Assembly: GCA_017302795.1 (NCBI GenBank) | Contig: JAFLCB010000012.1 | Span: 1 to 64,000, forward strand | From: Deltaproteobacteria bacterium | GTDB taxonomy: Bacteria > Bdellovibrionota > Bdellovibrionia > Bdellovibrionales > JAMPXM01 | Length of the DNA: 64,000 bases | Reading direction: 5' to 3' | Shown here: piece after piece, positions 8,981 through 17,370 of the stretch | How the letters are laid out: each line of letters begins with the position of its first letter | Numbering within the stretch: position 1 is the stretch's first letter | Translations under genes and position numbers: made by a program | The notes under the pieces: generated by a model | What the model saw: the letters and a program-made list of their open reading frames with translations, nothing else | Database searches by the model: none | What the model was told of the DNA's origin: nothing

Positions 8981-9646
8981 ATGGGTCAGAAGGTTAACCC
9001 TATTGGGCTTCGCGTAGGTGTGATTCGTACTTGGGACTCGCGTTGGTACGCGAAAGGTCCGACTTACATCGAAAACCTCCACGAGGATTTCAAGCTCCGC
9101 AAGTATCTTCAAGAGAAGCTCCGCCATGCAGGCGTTGCGAAAATTGAAACAGAGCGCGCGGCGAAAAAAGTAAAAGTCATCATTCACACGGCTCGTCCGG
9201 GTGTTGTGATCGGCAAAAAAGGCGCGGGCATTGACCAGCTTAAAGCTGATGTTCAAAAGCTCACGACTAACGAGGTGTTCGTCAATATTCAGGAAGTTCG
9301 TAAACCTGATATTGATGCTCAGCTTGTTGCTGAAAACATTGCGCAGCAGTTGGAAAAACGAATTTCTTGGCGCCGCGCTTTGAAAAAGGCGATTGCGGCA
9401 GCGATTCGTGGTGGAGTTCGCGGTATTAAAGTACAAGTCGCTGGCCGTCTTGATGGCGCGGAGATTGCTCGTACTGAATGGTACACAGAGAAGAGCGTTC
9501 CACTTCACACACTTCGCGCTGATATCGATTACGGAGTAGCTCGCGCAACGACTGCTTACGGAATCATCGGCGTAAAGACGTGGATCTACAAAGGCGACAT
9601 CATGACTCAGCGAGAGGCTGATGAGGTGACACGTGTTAAGTCCTAA
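8981..9646 (+). CDS. rpsC: 30S ribosomal protein S3
   Basis: S3 forms part of the mRNA entry helicase. It has 221 residues, with the N-terminal [13 protein letters not shown] motif, a type-2 KH domain with [12 protein letters not shown] near residue 70, and the C-terminal [27 protein letters not shown] region. Its 3' end overlaps rplP by 14 nt, which suggests translational coupling. Confidence 0.98.
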   Translation: MGQKVNPIGLRVGVIRTWDSRWYAKGPTYIENLHEDFKLRKYLQEKLRHAGVAKIETERAAKKVKVIIHTARPGVVIGKKGAGIDQLKADVQKLTTNEVFVNIQEVRKPDIDAQLVAENIAQQLEKRISWRRALKKAIAAAIRGGVRGIKVQVAGRLDGAEIARTEWYTEKSVPLHTLRADIDYGVARATTAYGIIGVKTWIYKGDIMTQREADEVTRVKS

Positions 9647-10040
9647 ACGTACAAAATATAGAAAGACTCACAAGGGTCGCCGAAGAGGCTTTGCTTGTCG
9701 TGCTAACTTTGTTGCCTTCGGAGACTTTGGTCTTCAGGCAGCAGAAGACTGTGCTTTGACGGCGCGCCAAATCGAAGCAAGTCGTATCGCAATCAGCCGC
9801 TCGGTAAAACGTGGCGGAAAAGTTTGGGTACGAGCGTTCCCACATAAGCCTGTCACTCGCAAGCCAGCTGAAGTTCGAATGGGATCCGGTAAAGGAAACC
9901 CAGAACTATGGGTAGCTGTTGTGAAGCCAGGACAAGTTATTTTTGAAATTAACGGTGTCACACGTGAGCAAGCTCTTGAGGCGTTCCGCCTTGCTGGGCA
10001 CAAGCTTCCGCTGCGAACCAAGTTCTTGGCTCGGGAGTAG
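9633..10040 (+). CDS. rplP: 50S ribosomal protein L16
   Basis: L16 sits near the A-site tRNA elbow. It has 135 residues. The GTG start lies inside rpsC (14-nt overlap) with GAGG just upstream, and gives the usual N-terminus [19 protein letters not shown]. The conserved [20 protein letters not shown] (split: [19 protein letters not shown]) includes the Arg hydroxylated in E. coli. It is 3 nt ahead of rpmC. Confidence 0.98.
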   Translation: MLSPKRTKYRKTHKGRRRGFACRANFVAFGDFGLQAAEDCALTARQIEASRIAISRSVKRGGKVWVRAFPHKPVTRKPAEVRMGSGKGNPELWVAVVKPGQVIFEINGVTREQALEAFRLAGHKLPLRTKFLARE

Positions 10041-10043
10041 AAC

Positions 10044-10313
10044 ATGTATTTTTCAGAAATCTCAGGCCTCACGGCTAAAGAACTCGCGAAGATGAAGAAA
10101 GAGCTCCAAGCATCAATGTTTGAAGCTCGTATGAAGAACACGTTGGGTCAGCTAGCAAACCAAATGGTTATTCGTGATGCCCGCAAGGACATCGCTCGAA
10201 TCAACACAGCTCTTACACGCTTGGTTTCTGGTGTTGCAGCTCCGGCAAAGAAAGTAGCGAAAGCCGCTAAACCTGCCGCAAAGAAGACTGCGTCCCGCGG
10301 GAAGAAAGGTTGA
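10044..10313 (+). CDS. rpmC: 50S ribosomal protein L29 with a basic C-terminal tail
   Basis: L29 lies beside L23 at the tunnel exit. The core (about residues 1-65) has the usual LTAKELAKMKKELQ start and the DIARINTAL segment. The protein is 89 residues against 60-70 in most bacteria because of a C-terminal tail of about 24 residues made of Ala, Lys and Pro (APAKKVAKAAKPAAKKTAS), which looks like histone-H1-type tails. It lies 6 nt ahead of rpsQ. Confidence 0.95.
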   Translation: MYFSEISGLTAKELAKMKKELQASMFEARMKNTLGQLANQMVIRDARKDIARINTALTRLVSGVAAPAKKVAKAAKPAAKKTASRGKKG

Positions 10314-10319
10314 TAGCAT

Positions 10320-10613
10320 ATGAAAAAGCCTGAAACAGCCGGTCGCGGTCGTCAGATTGAAGTTGTTGGAGAAGTCGTCAGCAATAAAATGCAGAAGACA
10401 ATAACTGTTCAAATCTACCGACTCATCCGTCATAAGAAGTATGGAAAGTTCATGCGTCGAAGCTCGGTCTTCAAGGCGCATGACGAAAAGAATGTGGCGA
10501 AAATTGGCGATATCGTTCGCATCGTTCATACTCGTCCGTTGAGCAAAACGAAGCGTTGGGCACTGAAAGAAGTTGTACAACAGGGTCGTGGCGCACAAGA
10601 GGTGAACACATGA
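10320..10613 (+). CDS. rpsQ: 30S ribosomal protein S17
   Basis: S17 is a primary 16S-binding OB-fold protein. It has 97 residues with the family pattern [35 protein letters not shown] and [12 protein letters not shown] roughly 12-residue polar extension precedes the core. The stop overlaps the rplN start (ATGA). Confidence 0.97.
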   Translation: MKKPETAGRGRQIEVVGEVVSNKMQKTITVQIYRLIRHKKYGKFMRRSSVFKAHDEKNVAKIGDIVRIVHTRPLSKTKRWALKEVVQQGRGAQEVNT

Positions 10614-10978
10614 TCCAAATGCAAACACGCCTCCGAGTTGCAGACAACTCGGGTGCAAAAGAAGTAATGTGTATCAAGGTGTTGGGCGGCTCGCAGCGCC
10701 GTTATGCGTCTGTTGGCGACATTATTGTGGTTTCGATTAAAGAATCGATGCCGCAGTCGAAAGTAAAGAAGGGCGACGTGGCGAAAGCCGTTGTTGTTCG
10801 CACGAAACGTAAAGTTCGTCGTGCTGATGGCACCTTCATCCGTTTCGACGACAATTCCGCCGTTTTAATTAACAACCAGAAAGAGCCGATTGGAACCCGT
10901 ATTTTCGGGCCAGTAGCTCGCGAACTCCGTGCAAAGCAATTCGTGAAAATCGTATCGCTTGCACCAGAAGTTCTTTAA
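10610..10978 (+). CDS. rplN: 50S ribosomal protein L14
   Basis: L14 forms an intersubunit bridge and binds the silencing factor RsfS in other bacteria. The start at ATG 10610 gives [18 protein letters not shown] and 122 residues, exactly the family length. A longer in-frame version exists but only adds sequence overlapping rpsQ. In most bacteria rplX follows directly; here rplE begins 10 nt after the stop. Confidence 0.98.
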   Translation: MIQMQTRLRVADNSGAKEVMCIKVLGGSQRRYASVGDIIVVSIKESMPQSKVKKGDVAKAVVVRTKRKVRRADGTFIRFDDNSAVLINNQKEPIGTRIFGPVARELRAKQFVKIVSLAPEVL

Positions 10979-10988
10979 GGAGTGCGCC

Positions 10989-11555
10989 GTGGCAACAACG
11001 AAGCACGCAAAGACACAAAATAGAGTTCAAAAGCGGTATCACGAGGAAGTCGTGAGCGCTCTAAAGAAGCAACTTGATTGCAAGAGCTCAATGCAGGTTC
11101 CACGACTTGAAAAAGTTGTGATTAACGTCTGCTTGGGTGATGCAACTCAAAACCCGAAGCTTGTAACACAAGCAGCTGAAGAGCTGACTGTGATCGCAGG
11201 TCAAAAGGCAGTTATCACGAAAGCGAAGAAAGCCATTTCGAACTTCAAGCTTCGTGAGAACATGCCGATCGGCGCACGCGTCACACTTCGTGGAGACCGC
11301 ATGTGGGCGTTCATGGATCGCTTGGTGAGCTTGGCTCTTCCGCGCGTTCGTGACTTCCGTGGTCTACCGCCGAAAGGTTTTGACGGTCGCGGAAACTATA
11401 ATTTGGGTCTGAAAGAGCAAATCGTTTTCCCAGAGATCAATTATGATCGCGTTGATAAAGTTCGTGGAATGAATATCACGATCTGTACAACTGCAGAAGA
11501 CGATGCGGCTGGAAAAGCCCTTTTAGAAGCCTTGGGGATGCCATTCCGTAAGTAA
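10989..11555 (+). CDS. rplE: 50S ribosomal protein L5
   Basis: L5 binds 5S rRNA and bridges to the small subunit. Starting at GTG 10989 (AGGAG 6 nt upstream) it has 188 residues: [34 protein letters not shown] and the [18 protein letters not shown] signature are all present. It directly follows rplN, without the usual rplX between them, and is followed by a 62-nt gap rather than rpsN. Confidence 0.98.
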   Translation: MATTKHAKTQNRVQKRYHEEVVSALKKQLDCKSSMQVPRLEKVVINVCLGDATQNPKLVTQAAEELTVIAGQKAVITKAKKAISNFKLRENMPIGARVTLRGDRMWAFMDRLVSLALPRVRDFRGLPPKGFDGRGNYNLGLKEQIVFPEINYDRVDKVRGMNITICTTAEDDAAGKALLEALGMPFRK

Positions 11556-11569
11556 GTTTAGCGGATGGG

Positions 11570-11596
11570 CTGTCGGGCATGGGCCCGATATGACAG
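11570..11596 (+). promoter_or_regulatory. Bulged hairpin before rpsH
   Basis: CTGTC-GGGC (11570-11578) pairs with GCCC (11583-11586) and GACAG (11592-11596) around loop ATGG, leaving a one-sided GATAT bulge. The site lies where rpsN is usually encoded. In E. coli the spc repressor S8 binds a bulged helix in this operon; a comparable role here is only inferred from place and shape. Confidence 0.35.
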
Positions 11597-11617
11597 AAAC
11601 TTCGATTTGGAGCGAAG

Positions 11618-12007
11618 ATGGATACGATCGGTGAATTTCTGACTCGAGTACGCAATGCAGGTCTCGCACGCCACGAAAAAGTGGATGTTCCGAGCTCGAA
11701 AGTGCGTGTTGGTATTGCGAATGTTTTGAAAGAGGGCGGATATATTCGCGACTTCAAAGTCGTGAAAGATGGCAAACAAGGTATGATGCGAATCTACTTG
11801 CGCTATCTCGACGATGGACGACATGCGATCACGACTGTTGATCGCGCTAGCCGTCCGGGTCGCCGCCTCTATGTGAATTGCGAATCTATTCCACGAGTTC
11901 GCTCGGGGTTTGGAATAGCGGTTTTGAGCACGAGCAAAGGTATCATGAGCGATAAAAAAGCGACAGAACAGCGCCTCGGTGGCGAGCTGGTCTGCACGCT
12001 CTGGTGA
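11618..12007 (+). CDS. rpsH: 30S ribosomal protein S8
   Basis: S8 binds the central domain of 16S rRNA. It has 129 residues: TIGEFLTRVRNAG at the start, VANVLKEGGYI-type segment (IANVLKEGGYIRDF), and the C-terminal GFGIAVLSTSKGIMSD signature. GGAG lies 7 nt upstream of the ATG. In E. coli S8 is the spc-operon repressor. It lies 20 nt ahead of rplF. Confidence 0.97.
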   Translation: MDTIGEFLTRVRNAGLARHEKVDVPSSKVRVGIANVLKEGGYIRDFKVVKDGKQGMMRIYLRYLDDGRHAITTVDRASRPGRRLYVNCESIPRVRSGFGIAVLSTSKGIMSDKKATEQRLGGELVCTLW

Positions 12008-12027
12008 TCAAGAATTGGTGGTGAAGC

Positions 12028-12570
12028 ATGTCAAGGGTAGGTAAAGCACCCGTTGTAATTTCCAACGGTGTACAAGTGACGATTTCTCCGACCAACGAAG
12101 TGGTCGTCAAGGGCGCGAAAGCGTCAATGAAGGTTGCAATGCGACCTGAGGTTGGAGCGAAGGTTGAAAACAATCAAATCGTCTTGGTTCGTAAAGACGA
12201 TTCAAGTGAGGCGCGTGCGCTTCATGGGTTGTATCGCGCTCTAGTTCAGAACGCGATGACGGGAGTCACAACTGGCTTCACGAAATCGCTTGAACTGGTT
12301 GGTGTCGGATATCGAGCGGCAGTGAGCGGGAAAAGGCTTGAGCTTTCTCTCGGTTACAGCCATCCGATACATTATCCGATTCCAGAGGGCATCGAAGTAA
12401 AAGTTGAGAAACAAACAATGATTTCCGTCACCGGTGCGAGCCGTGAGCTTGTCGGCCAAGTAGCCGCCAAGATCCGTGGTTTCCGTCCGCCCGAGCCATA
12501 CCTTGGAAAAGGTGTTAAATACTCGGACGAAAAGCTGCGTCGTAAAGAAGGAAAGTCGGCAGGTAAGTAA
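12028..12570 (+). CDS. rplF: 50S ribosomal protein L6
   Basis: L6 binds near the sarcin-ricin loop and the factor-binding site. It has 180 residues, starting MSRVGKAPVVI. The repeated domains end in the conserved GKVAAKIRGFRPPEPYLGKG-type stretch (VAAKIRGFRPPEPYLGKG) and KGVKYSDEKLRRKEGKS. Confidence 0.98.
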   Translation: MSRVGKAPVVISNGVQVTISPTNEVVVKGAKASMKVAMRPEVGAKVENNQIVLVRKDDSSEARALHGLYRALVQNAMTGVTTGFTKSLELVGVGYRAAVSGKRLELSLGYSHPIHYPIPEGIEVKVEKQTMISVTGASRELVGQVAAKIRGFRPPEPYLGKGVKYSDEKLRRKEGKSAGK

Positions 12571-12582
12571 GGTGGGTGAATT

Positions 12583-12954
12583 GTGAGAATTCGTACTTCA
12601 AAACATACGGCAACTAAAGCGGTTGCGCGTGAGAAAAAGAAGCTGAAAATCCGCAAGAGAGTGATGGGCTCTACTGAGCGCCCGCGTCTCTGCATTTTCC
12701 GAAGCACTAAGCACGTGTATGCCCAGGTCATAGATGATTCGACAGGGCAGACGCTTGTCTCCGCTTCGACTCTCGACACTGATGGTGTCAAGGGCGCGAA
12801 TAAAGATGCATGTTCGGCGATTGGCAAAGAAGTGGCCAAACGAGCAGTTGGAAAAAACATTAAACAGGTTGTCTTCGACCGCAATGGTTACTTGTACCAT
12901 GGTCGTGTGAAGGCCCTTGCTGATGCCGCTCGTGAGGGCGGACTCGAATTCTAA
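12583..12954 (+). CDS. rplR: 50S ribosomal protein L18
   Basis: L18 binds 5S rRNA together with L5. It has 123 residues from a GTG start. It contains [29 protein letters not shown] (given in parts: [22 protein letters not shown]) and the C-terminal [25 protein letters not shown] signature ([16 protein letters not shown]). Confidence 0.97.
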   Translation: MRIRTSKHTATKAVAREKKKLKIRKRVMGSTERPRLCIFRSTKHVYAQVIDDSTGQTLVSASTLDTDGVKGANKDACSAIGKEVAKRAVGKNIKQVVFDRNGYLYHGRVKALADAAREGGLEF

Positions 12955-12970
12955 GATTTAGGAGCTATGC

Positions 12971-13447
12971 GTGGAATCAAACGATAGAAGAGATGGCGGA
13001 TCTGAATTTGAGGAGCGAGTGGTCGCGATCAAGCGTGTTGCGAAGGTTGTAAAGGGCGGTAAGCGCTTTTCATTCGCAGCGCTCGTGGTTGTAGGAAACC
13101 AAACTGGCGACGTTGGATTTGGTACCGGTAAAGCTGGTGAAGTTCCTGAGGCGATTGGCAAAGCAAGCCGTGGCGCAAAGAAGAGTTTCCGAAAGGTTCC
13201 TCTTATAGACGGCCGCACGATTGCTCATGAAGTTGTTGGAACGTTTGGGGCAGCGAAAGTTGTCATGCGTCCGGCGGCTCCTGGTACTGGTGTAATTGCC
13301 GGTGGTGCAGTTCGCGCGGTTCTTGAGTCAGTTGGTGTAAAAGACATTCTAACGAAGTGTGTTGGTACGCGAAATGCGAACAACGCAGTTCGAGCTACGC
13401 TAGACGGTTTGTCACAGCTTCGAAGCGAAGCTGTTCGAGCGGAATAG
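12971..13447 (+). CDS. rpsE: 30S ribosomal protein S5
   Basis: S5 lines the mRNA entry tunnel and affects fidelity. It has 158 residues from a GTG start, preceded by TTAGGAG. The double-stranded-RNA-binding half carries [20 protein letters not shown], and the S5 C-terminal half has [16 protein letters not shown]. The loop region where spectinomycin-resistance changes occur in other species (near GGKRFSF) is unbroken. Confidence 0.98.
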   Translation: MESNDRRDGGSEFEERVVAIKRVAKVVKGGKRFSFAALVVVGNQTGDVGFGTGKAGEVPEAIGKASRGAKKSFRKVPLIDGRTIAHEVVGTFGAAKVVMRPAAPGTGVIAGGAVRAVLESVGVKDILTKCVGTRNANNAVRATLDGLSQLRSEAVRAE

Positions 13448-13496
13448 CGAAAAGTAATTTAGCAGTCTGTAAGTAAGCATGTGGACGAGGTAACAA

Positions 13497-13682
13497 ATGG
13501 CTAAAAAATTTAAAATCACACTGAAGCGAAGCTTGATTGGTTGCACTGTAACTCAGCGCGAAACCATTCGCTGTTTGGGACTTCGTCATCGTCATCAGGC
13601 GGTGGTCGTCGCTGACAATCCGGCGATGCGCGGTCAAATCATGAAGGTTCAGCACATGCTGGACGTTCAGGTTGAGAAGTAA
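13497..13682 (+). CDS. rpmD: 50S ribosomal protein L30
   Basis: A small large-subunit protein of 61 residues, the bacterial norm. It begins MAKKFKITLKRSLIG and has the RHRHQAVVVADNPAMRGQI signature. It lies 9 nt ahead of rplO, with GAGG before its own ATG. Confidence 0.96.
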   Translation: MAKKFKITLKRSLIGCTVTQRETIRCLGLRHRHQAVVVADNPAMRGQIMKVQHMLDVQVEK

Positions 13683-13691
13683 GGAGTATTT

Positions 13692-14174
13692 ATGAGCATT
13701 CTTTCGCATTTGATGCCTAAGCGTGGTTCGACTGGCGTGACTAAACGTCGTGGTCGTGGTCATGCAACTGGTCAGGGCGGTACGGCAGGTAAAGGTCACA
13801 AAGGGCAAAAAGCTCGCTCGGGTGGCCGTGTACGCTGGGGTTTTGAAGGTGGTCAAACACCGTTGATGCGCCGGACGCCAAAGTCAGGATTTAACAACAA
13901 AGATTTCCGTACTGAGTACGAAGTCGTGAACCTGAAGGATTTGGCAAAGCTCTCGGGCGATGTAACTCCAGCTACTTTGAAAAAAGCAGGCCTCGTTCAT
14001 ACAGGTCTAGTTAAAATTCTGGGCACAGGCACGCTTTCGAAGCCGCTCAACGTAAAAGCGCACAAATTTAGCGCAAAAGCGAAAGAGCTCATCGAAAAAG
14101 CCGGTGGCAAAACTGAAGTGATTGCGGCAAAAGTACCAAAAGCTCCGAAAGCGGAAAAAGTGGCTCGCGCCTAA
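13692..14174 (+). CDS. rplO: 50S ribosomal protein L15
   Basis: L15 is a late-assembly protein with a basic glycine-rich N-terminal extension (KRRGRGHATGQGGTAGKGHKG, given as RGRGHATGQGGTAGKG). It has 160 residues. The C-terminus ends in a Lys/Ala/Pro tail (KVPKAPKAEKVARA) beyond the usual end. It is followed by a 135-nt structured gap before secY. Confidence 0.96.
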   Translation: MSILSHLMPKRGSTGVTKRRGRGHATGQGGTAGKGHKGQKARSGGRVRWGFEGGQTPLMRRTPKSGFNNKDFRTEYEVVNLKDLAKLSGDVTPATLKKAGLVHTGLVKILGTGTLSKPLNVKAHKFSAKAKELIEKAGGKTEVIAAKVPKAPKAEKVARA

Positions 14175-14183
14175 TCTCTGATT

Positions 14184-14231
14184 GGGTATCGCAGCGCAAT
14201 GACGGGCACAAACCTAGTTGCGCAAATACCC
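14184..14231 (+). repeat. Interrupted inverted repeat between rplO and secY
   Basis: GGGTAT (14184-14189) pairs with ATACCC (14226-14231) and GCGCAA (14194-14199) with TTGCGC (14218-14223), giving a two-part stem with a 18-nt loop. No T-run follows, so it does not look like a terminator. Confidence 0.5.
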
Positions 14232-14265
14232 ATTTGTTAGCGAAATTAGAAATCAGTTTATATCG

Positions 14266-14288
14266 AGCCTCCGGTGTTCCCGGGGGCT
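14266..14288 (+). repeat. GC-rich hairpin just upstream of the secY ribosome binding site
   Basis: AGCCTCCGG (14266-14274) and CCGGGGGCT (14280-14288) form a 9-bp stem with one G-U pair and a 5-nt loop. The sequence after it (TCGTTAATT) is only mildly T-rich. It may lower secY expression relative to the ribosomal genes, either as a weak terminator or as an mRNA processing barrier. Confidence 0.5.
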
Positions 14289-14309
14289 TCGTTAATTCCG
14301 AGGTGTTTA

Positions 14310-15623
14310 GTGGCTTCTTCAGAAAATGTCGGTGGTGGCTCGGATCTAAAAAAGCGAATTTTGTTTTCGCTTGCGATGCTCGCGATTTATCGATTGGGCG
14401 TGCATGTTCCAACTCCCGGAATCGATGGCAAGACCGTGTTCCAGTTCTTTGAAAACCAAGGCGGTATATTAGGTCTCTTCAATACCTTCACGGGTGGGGC
14501 GCTTAATCAGTTCTCGATATTCGCACTTGGAATTATGCCTTACATTTCTAGCTCAATCATTTTTCAGCTTTTGACGTCTGTTGTTCCGGCACTCGAGCAG
14601 ATGAAAAAAGAAGGCGAGCCAGGGCGCAGAAAGATCACTCAATACACTCGCTATGGAACTGTTGTATTGGCGATTGTCCAAGGCTTTGCAATCAGCTCGT
14701 GGTTGATGAATTCAAATTTTGAAGGCAAACCTCTGGTCCTGTCTTCGACCGTCGGATTCCTTCCATTTCAATTTATGACAATTTTAACTTTGACGGCGGG
14801 CACATGTTTTATCATGTGGCTTGGTGAGCAAATCTCTGAACGTGGATTTGGTGATGGCACGTCTTTGATTATCTTCTCGGGGATCGCGGCAGGAATTCCA
14901 TCTGGCGCCGTCAAGCTTTTCCAGATGGTTTCAAACAAGGAAATGAATGGGTTTGTCGCGCTTGTTTTGATCGCGATGATGGTTATCGTGATTGGGATGA
15001 TTGTTTTCCTTGAATGGGGTCAACGTCGAATCCCGATTCACTTTTCGCAAAAAGGCGGGAAGTCCGTATTGGGCTCGCAGGCGAGCCATTTGCCACTGAA
15101 GATTAACTTGTCGGGTGTTATTCCGCCGATCTTTGCAAGTTCGCTGCTATTGTTCCCTGCGACATTGGCGCAGTTTGTTCAGGCGCCTTGGGTAGTCGCG
15201 CTTCGCGATTCTCTTACACCAAGTGGTGGGCTGTACCTCGTTCTTGAAGTCGCTCTGATCGTGTTTTTCTGTTTCTTTTATACGGAGATCGTACTTAATC
15301 CGACTGAGATCGCTGAGAACCTCAAAAAAGGTGGCAAGTTTATTCCAGGTATTCGCGCAGGGAAAAGTACTTCAGATTACATTCAAAGAGTCATGGATCG
15401 CATCAACGTTGGTGGAGCAATTTACCTGAGTGCCATCGTAGTTTTGCCGACGCTTTTGATCGATAAGTTGAAAGTACCGTTCTATTTCGGCGGTACTAGC
15501 ATTTTGATTTTGGTTGGGGTGGCGTTGAAGACGACGCAAGATCTCCAAGCCTATATGATGACTCAAAAGTATGAGAGCTTATTGCGCGGCGCCCGACAGC
15601 GCACGCGGAGGGTTCAGTTTTGA
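14310..15623 (+). CDS. secY: Protein translocase subunit SecY
   Basis: SecY forms the protein-conducting channel of the Sec translocon in the inner membrane. Starting at GTG 14310, preceded by GAGGTG, it has 437 residues and about ten hydrophobic segments. Family landmarks are LFNTFTGGALNQFSIFALGI (plug and helix 2 area), the GEQISERGFGDGTSL loop, and the C-terminal KSTSDYIQRVMDRINVGGA region. An upstream in-frame start at 14274 falls inside the hairpin and has no ribosome binding site. The stop TGA overlaps the adk TTG start by 3 nt. Confidence 0.97.
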   Translation: MASSENVGGGSDLKKRILFSLAMLAIYRLGVHVPTPGIDGKTVFQFFENQGGILGLFNTFTGGALNQFSIFALGIMPYISSSIIFQLLTSVVPALEQMKKEGEPGRRKITQYTRYGTVVLAIVQGFAISSWLMNSNFEGKPLVLSSTVGFLPFQFMTILTLTAGTCFIMWLGEQISERGFGDGTSLIIFSGIAAGIPSGAVKLFQMVSNKEMNGFVALVLIAMMVIVIGMIVFLEWGQRRIPIHFSQKGGKSVLGSQASHLPLKINLSGVIPPIFASSLLLFPATLAQFVQAPWVVALRDSLTPSGGLYLVLEVALIVFFCFFYTEIVLNPTEIAENLKKGGKFIPGIRAGKSTSDYIQRVMDRINVGGAIYLSAIVVLPTLLIDKLKVPFYFGGTSILILVGVALKTTQDLQAYMMTQKYESLLRGARQRTRRVQF

Positions 15624-16258
15624 ACATCATTCTCTTTGGTGCGCCAGGGGCTGGCAAAGGGACTCAGTCTGCGCTGTTAGTTGAGAGACTTAATATGCGT
15701 CATATTAGCACGGGTGATTTGTTCCGTGCCCATGTAAAGCAGGCGACAACCCTTGGAATCGCGGCGAAGTCCTTCATGGATGCTGGGAAACTAGTGCCGG
15801 ACGAAATCGTTCTTGGAATGGTTGAAGATGTTCTCAAGGATCTGGGCTCCCAGAGCTTCATTCTCGATGGCTTCCCCCGTACGGCGCCTCAGGCCGACGC
15901 CCTTGAAGCTATGCTTGAAAATTATAGTTTGAAAGTCGACAAGGCGCTTTTTCTAGAAGTGCCGAAAGAGAAGTTGATGGCTCGACTGACCGGCCGACGT
16001 GTTTGCTCTAATTGCGGCGCAAGTTATCACGTTGTCGCGAAACCTCCCGCCAAAGCAGGGGTATGTGATCTCTGTGGCGGAACAGTTGAACAAAGAAAAG
16101 ACGATCAAGAGGATGTGATTCGCACTCGCTTAGATGCCTATGAGAGCTCGACAGCTCCGCTGAAAGCGTATTTCGCCACCAAGGGGCGCTTTGTATCGGT
16201 CGAAGGAATGGGCGAGACTGAGGACGTTTATAAGCGTCTGACGGCACACCTAGTATAG
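15620..16258 (+). CDS. adk: Adenylate kinase, zinc-lid type
   Basis: Interconverts ATP plus AMP and two ADP in the cytosol. It has 212 residues from a TTG start that overlaps the secY stop (TTGA). The P-loop GAPGAGKGTQ is at residues 7-16, the AMP site includes STGDLFR and DGFPRT, and the LID holds four cysteines (CSNC and CDLC about 20 residues apart) that bind zinc in related enzymes. Linkage to secY is common; map and infA, which often follow, are absent here. Confidence 0.97.
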   Translation: MNIILFGAPGAGKGTQSALLVERLNMRHISTGDLFRAHVKQATTLGIAAKSFMDAGKLVPDEIVLGMVEDVLKDLGSQSFILDGFPRTAPQADALEAMLENYSLKVDKALFLEVPKEKLMARLTGRRVCSNCGASYHVVAKPPAKAGVCDLCGGTVEQRKDDQEDVIRTRLDAYESSTAPLKAYFATKGRFVSVEGMGETEDVYKRLTAHLV

Positions 16259-16289
16259 GACTGATTAATTTTGTGTGTGGACTTATAAA

Positions 16290-16313
16290 AGCTGGGCGTG
16301 CCCGGCTTTTTTT
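16290..16313 (+). terminator. Intrinsic terminator after adk
   Basis: AGCTGGG (16290-16296) and CCCGGCT (16301-16307) with one G-U pair, a 4-nt loop and a run of eight T (16306-16313). It ends the S10-spc transcript. Confidence 0.9.
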
Positions 16314-16500
16314 GTTCAAAATGCAGGCAATTCAATGGCCAAACTCAGACGTGCTAGGCTCAGTTATCCGTGAGGTGCTTTATACGGTTCCGGCAAAAAT
16401 CGTGCAAACTTCGTTGTCCGTGCTGGACTTCTTTATTTTGAACTGATATCACGGCACGCTGGGTTGTTATTTTTGGGCTTTAAATCCCTCACAATCGAGG

Positions 16501-16733
16501 ATGTTTTCTTCAGGTTTTACGGGCACAGATGATGTGGTTGGAAAAACTTTGGTGGCAAACAGCCTTTCGATGTTGAGATTTTTTCTGAAAAAAACACGCT
16601 TTTTGTAGATGAAATTTTCAGCGGCGGTTTTTCGATTCGGCCAAGTACGGTCGCGATAGACTTGAAGATTTCAAATATGAAAAACCCGATCGAGCAGATG
16701 GCCGAAGTCTTTCTGTCGAATGTCTTCAAGTAA
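16501..16733 (+). pseudogene. Interrupted small gene between adk and rpmJ
   Basis: The 552-bp gap 16314-16865 has no intact gene. ATG 16501 opens MFSSGFTGTDDVVGK and then leaves a sensible frame at GGAAAAAC (A-run 16542-16546). The +1-shifted frame continues NFGGKQPFDVEIFSEKN..., passes through IRPSTVAIDLKISN and ends MAEVFLSNVFK with TAA at 16731-16733. Adding one A to the run would join the parts into about 78 residues. The rejoined protein matches no family I recognise. It may be a decayed gene, a slippage-dependent gene or a sequencing error. The rest of the gap shows nothing else except the rpmJ promoter. Confidence 0.4.
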
Positions 16734-16811
16734 GAAGTTGATCGCAAGATTGATCAAAGCCTTGGAGAGTTTTTGACGAAGATAGAACGCAGAATGCCTG
16801 GTCGACGTAAT

Positions 16812-16820
16812 TGGTATAAT
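16812..16820 (+). promoter_or_regulatory. Extended -10 promoter of the rpmJ-rpsM-rpsK-rpsD operon
   Basis: TGG followed directly by a perfect TATAAT (16815-16820) makes an extended -10 element. No good -35 lies 16-18 nt upstream, as is usual for extended -10 promoters. The start would give a leader of about 40 nt before rpmJ. Confidence 0.7.
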
Positions 16821-16865
16821 ACGAACTTTTTTGGCCGCTCTATGCGGTGATTAGGAACAGAAGCA

Positions 16866-16979
16866 ATGAAAGTCAGAGCTTCCGTCAAACGGATCTGCAA
16901 TAAGTGCAAGGTTCTCAAACGAAAAGGGGTCATTCGCGTGATTTGCGAAAACCCTAAACACAAACAACGTCAGGGGTAA
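16866..16979 (+). CDS. rpmJ: 50S ribosomal protein L36
   Basis: The smallest large-subunit protein, 37 residues: [20 protein letters not shown] and then [17 protein letters not shown]. The zinc-ribbon residues C11, C14, C27 and H32 are present, so this is the zinc-binding (C+) form. AGGA lies about 9 nt upstream. It begins the alpha-type operon, 3 nt ahead of rpsM. Confidence 0.97.
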   Translation: MKVRASVKRICNKCKVLKRKGVIRVICENPKHKQRQG

Positions 16980-16982
16980 TCA

Positions 16983-17357
16983 GTGGCTCGTATTGCTGGT
17001 GTTGATTTGCCGCGAAACAAGAGAGTTGAAGTTGCACTTCAGTACATCTTTGGAATCGGTAAAGCGCGCTCGAAGCAAATTTGCGAATTCGCAAAGCTTC
17101 CAGCGGAACTTCGGTCAGATGACTTGACCGATGCGCAAATCGCAAAAATTCGTGAATTTCTTGAAGCCAATCTAAAAGTCGAAGGTGATCTTCGTCGAGA
17201 TATCGGTCTTTCAATCAAACGTCTGATGGACCTTGGTTGCTACCGCGGTCTTCGTCACCGAAAAGGCCTTCCTGTCCGCGGTCAGAGCACGCGTCAGAAC
17301 GCGCGTACTCGTAAGGGTCCTCGCAAGACCGTCGCGAACAAGAAGAAAGCTGTATAG
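16983..17357 (+). CDS. rpsM: 30S ribosomal protein S13
   Basis: S13 lies in the head, contacts the P-site tRNA and bridges to L5. It has 124 residues from a GTG start. It begins [19 protein letters not shown] and carries the conserved [14 protein letters not shown] and [13 protein letters not shown] stretches. It lies 13 nt before rpsK. Confidence 0.98.
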   Translation: MARIAGVDLPRNKRVEVALQYIFGIGKARSKQICEFAKLPAELRSDDLTDAQIAKIREFLEANLKVEGDLRRDIGLSIKRLMDLGCYRGLRHRKGLPVRGQSTRQNARTRKGPRKTVANKKKAV

Positions 17358-17370
17358 GGGGCGATAGATA

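Noticed and set aside
8951-9508. 185-codon minus-strand frame opposite rpsC
   Set aside because: Antisense to a universally conserved ribosomal gene and without a plausible start context.
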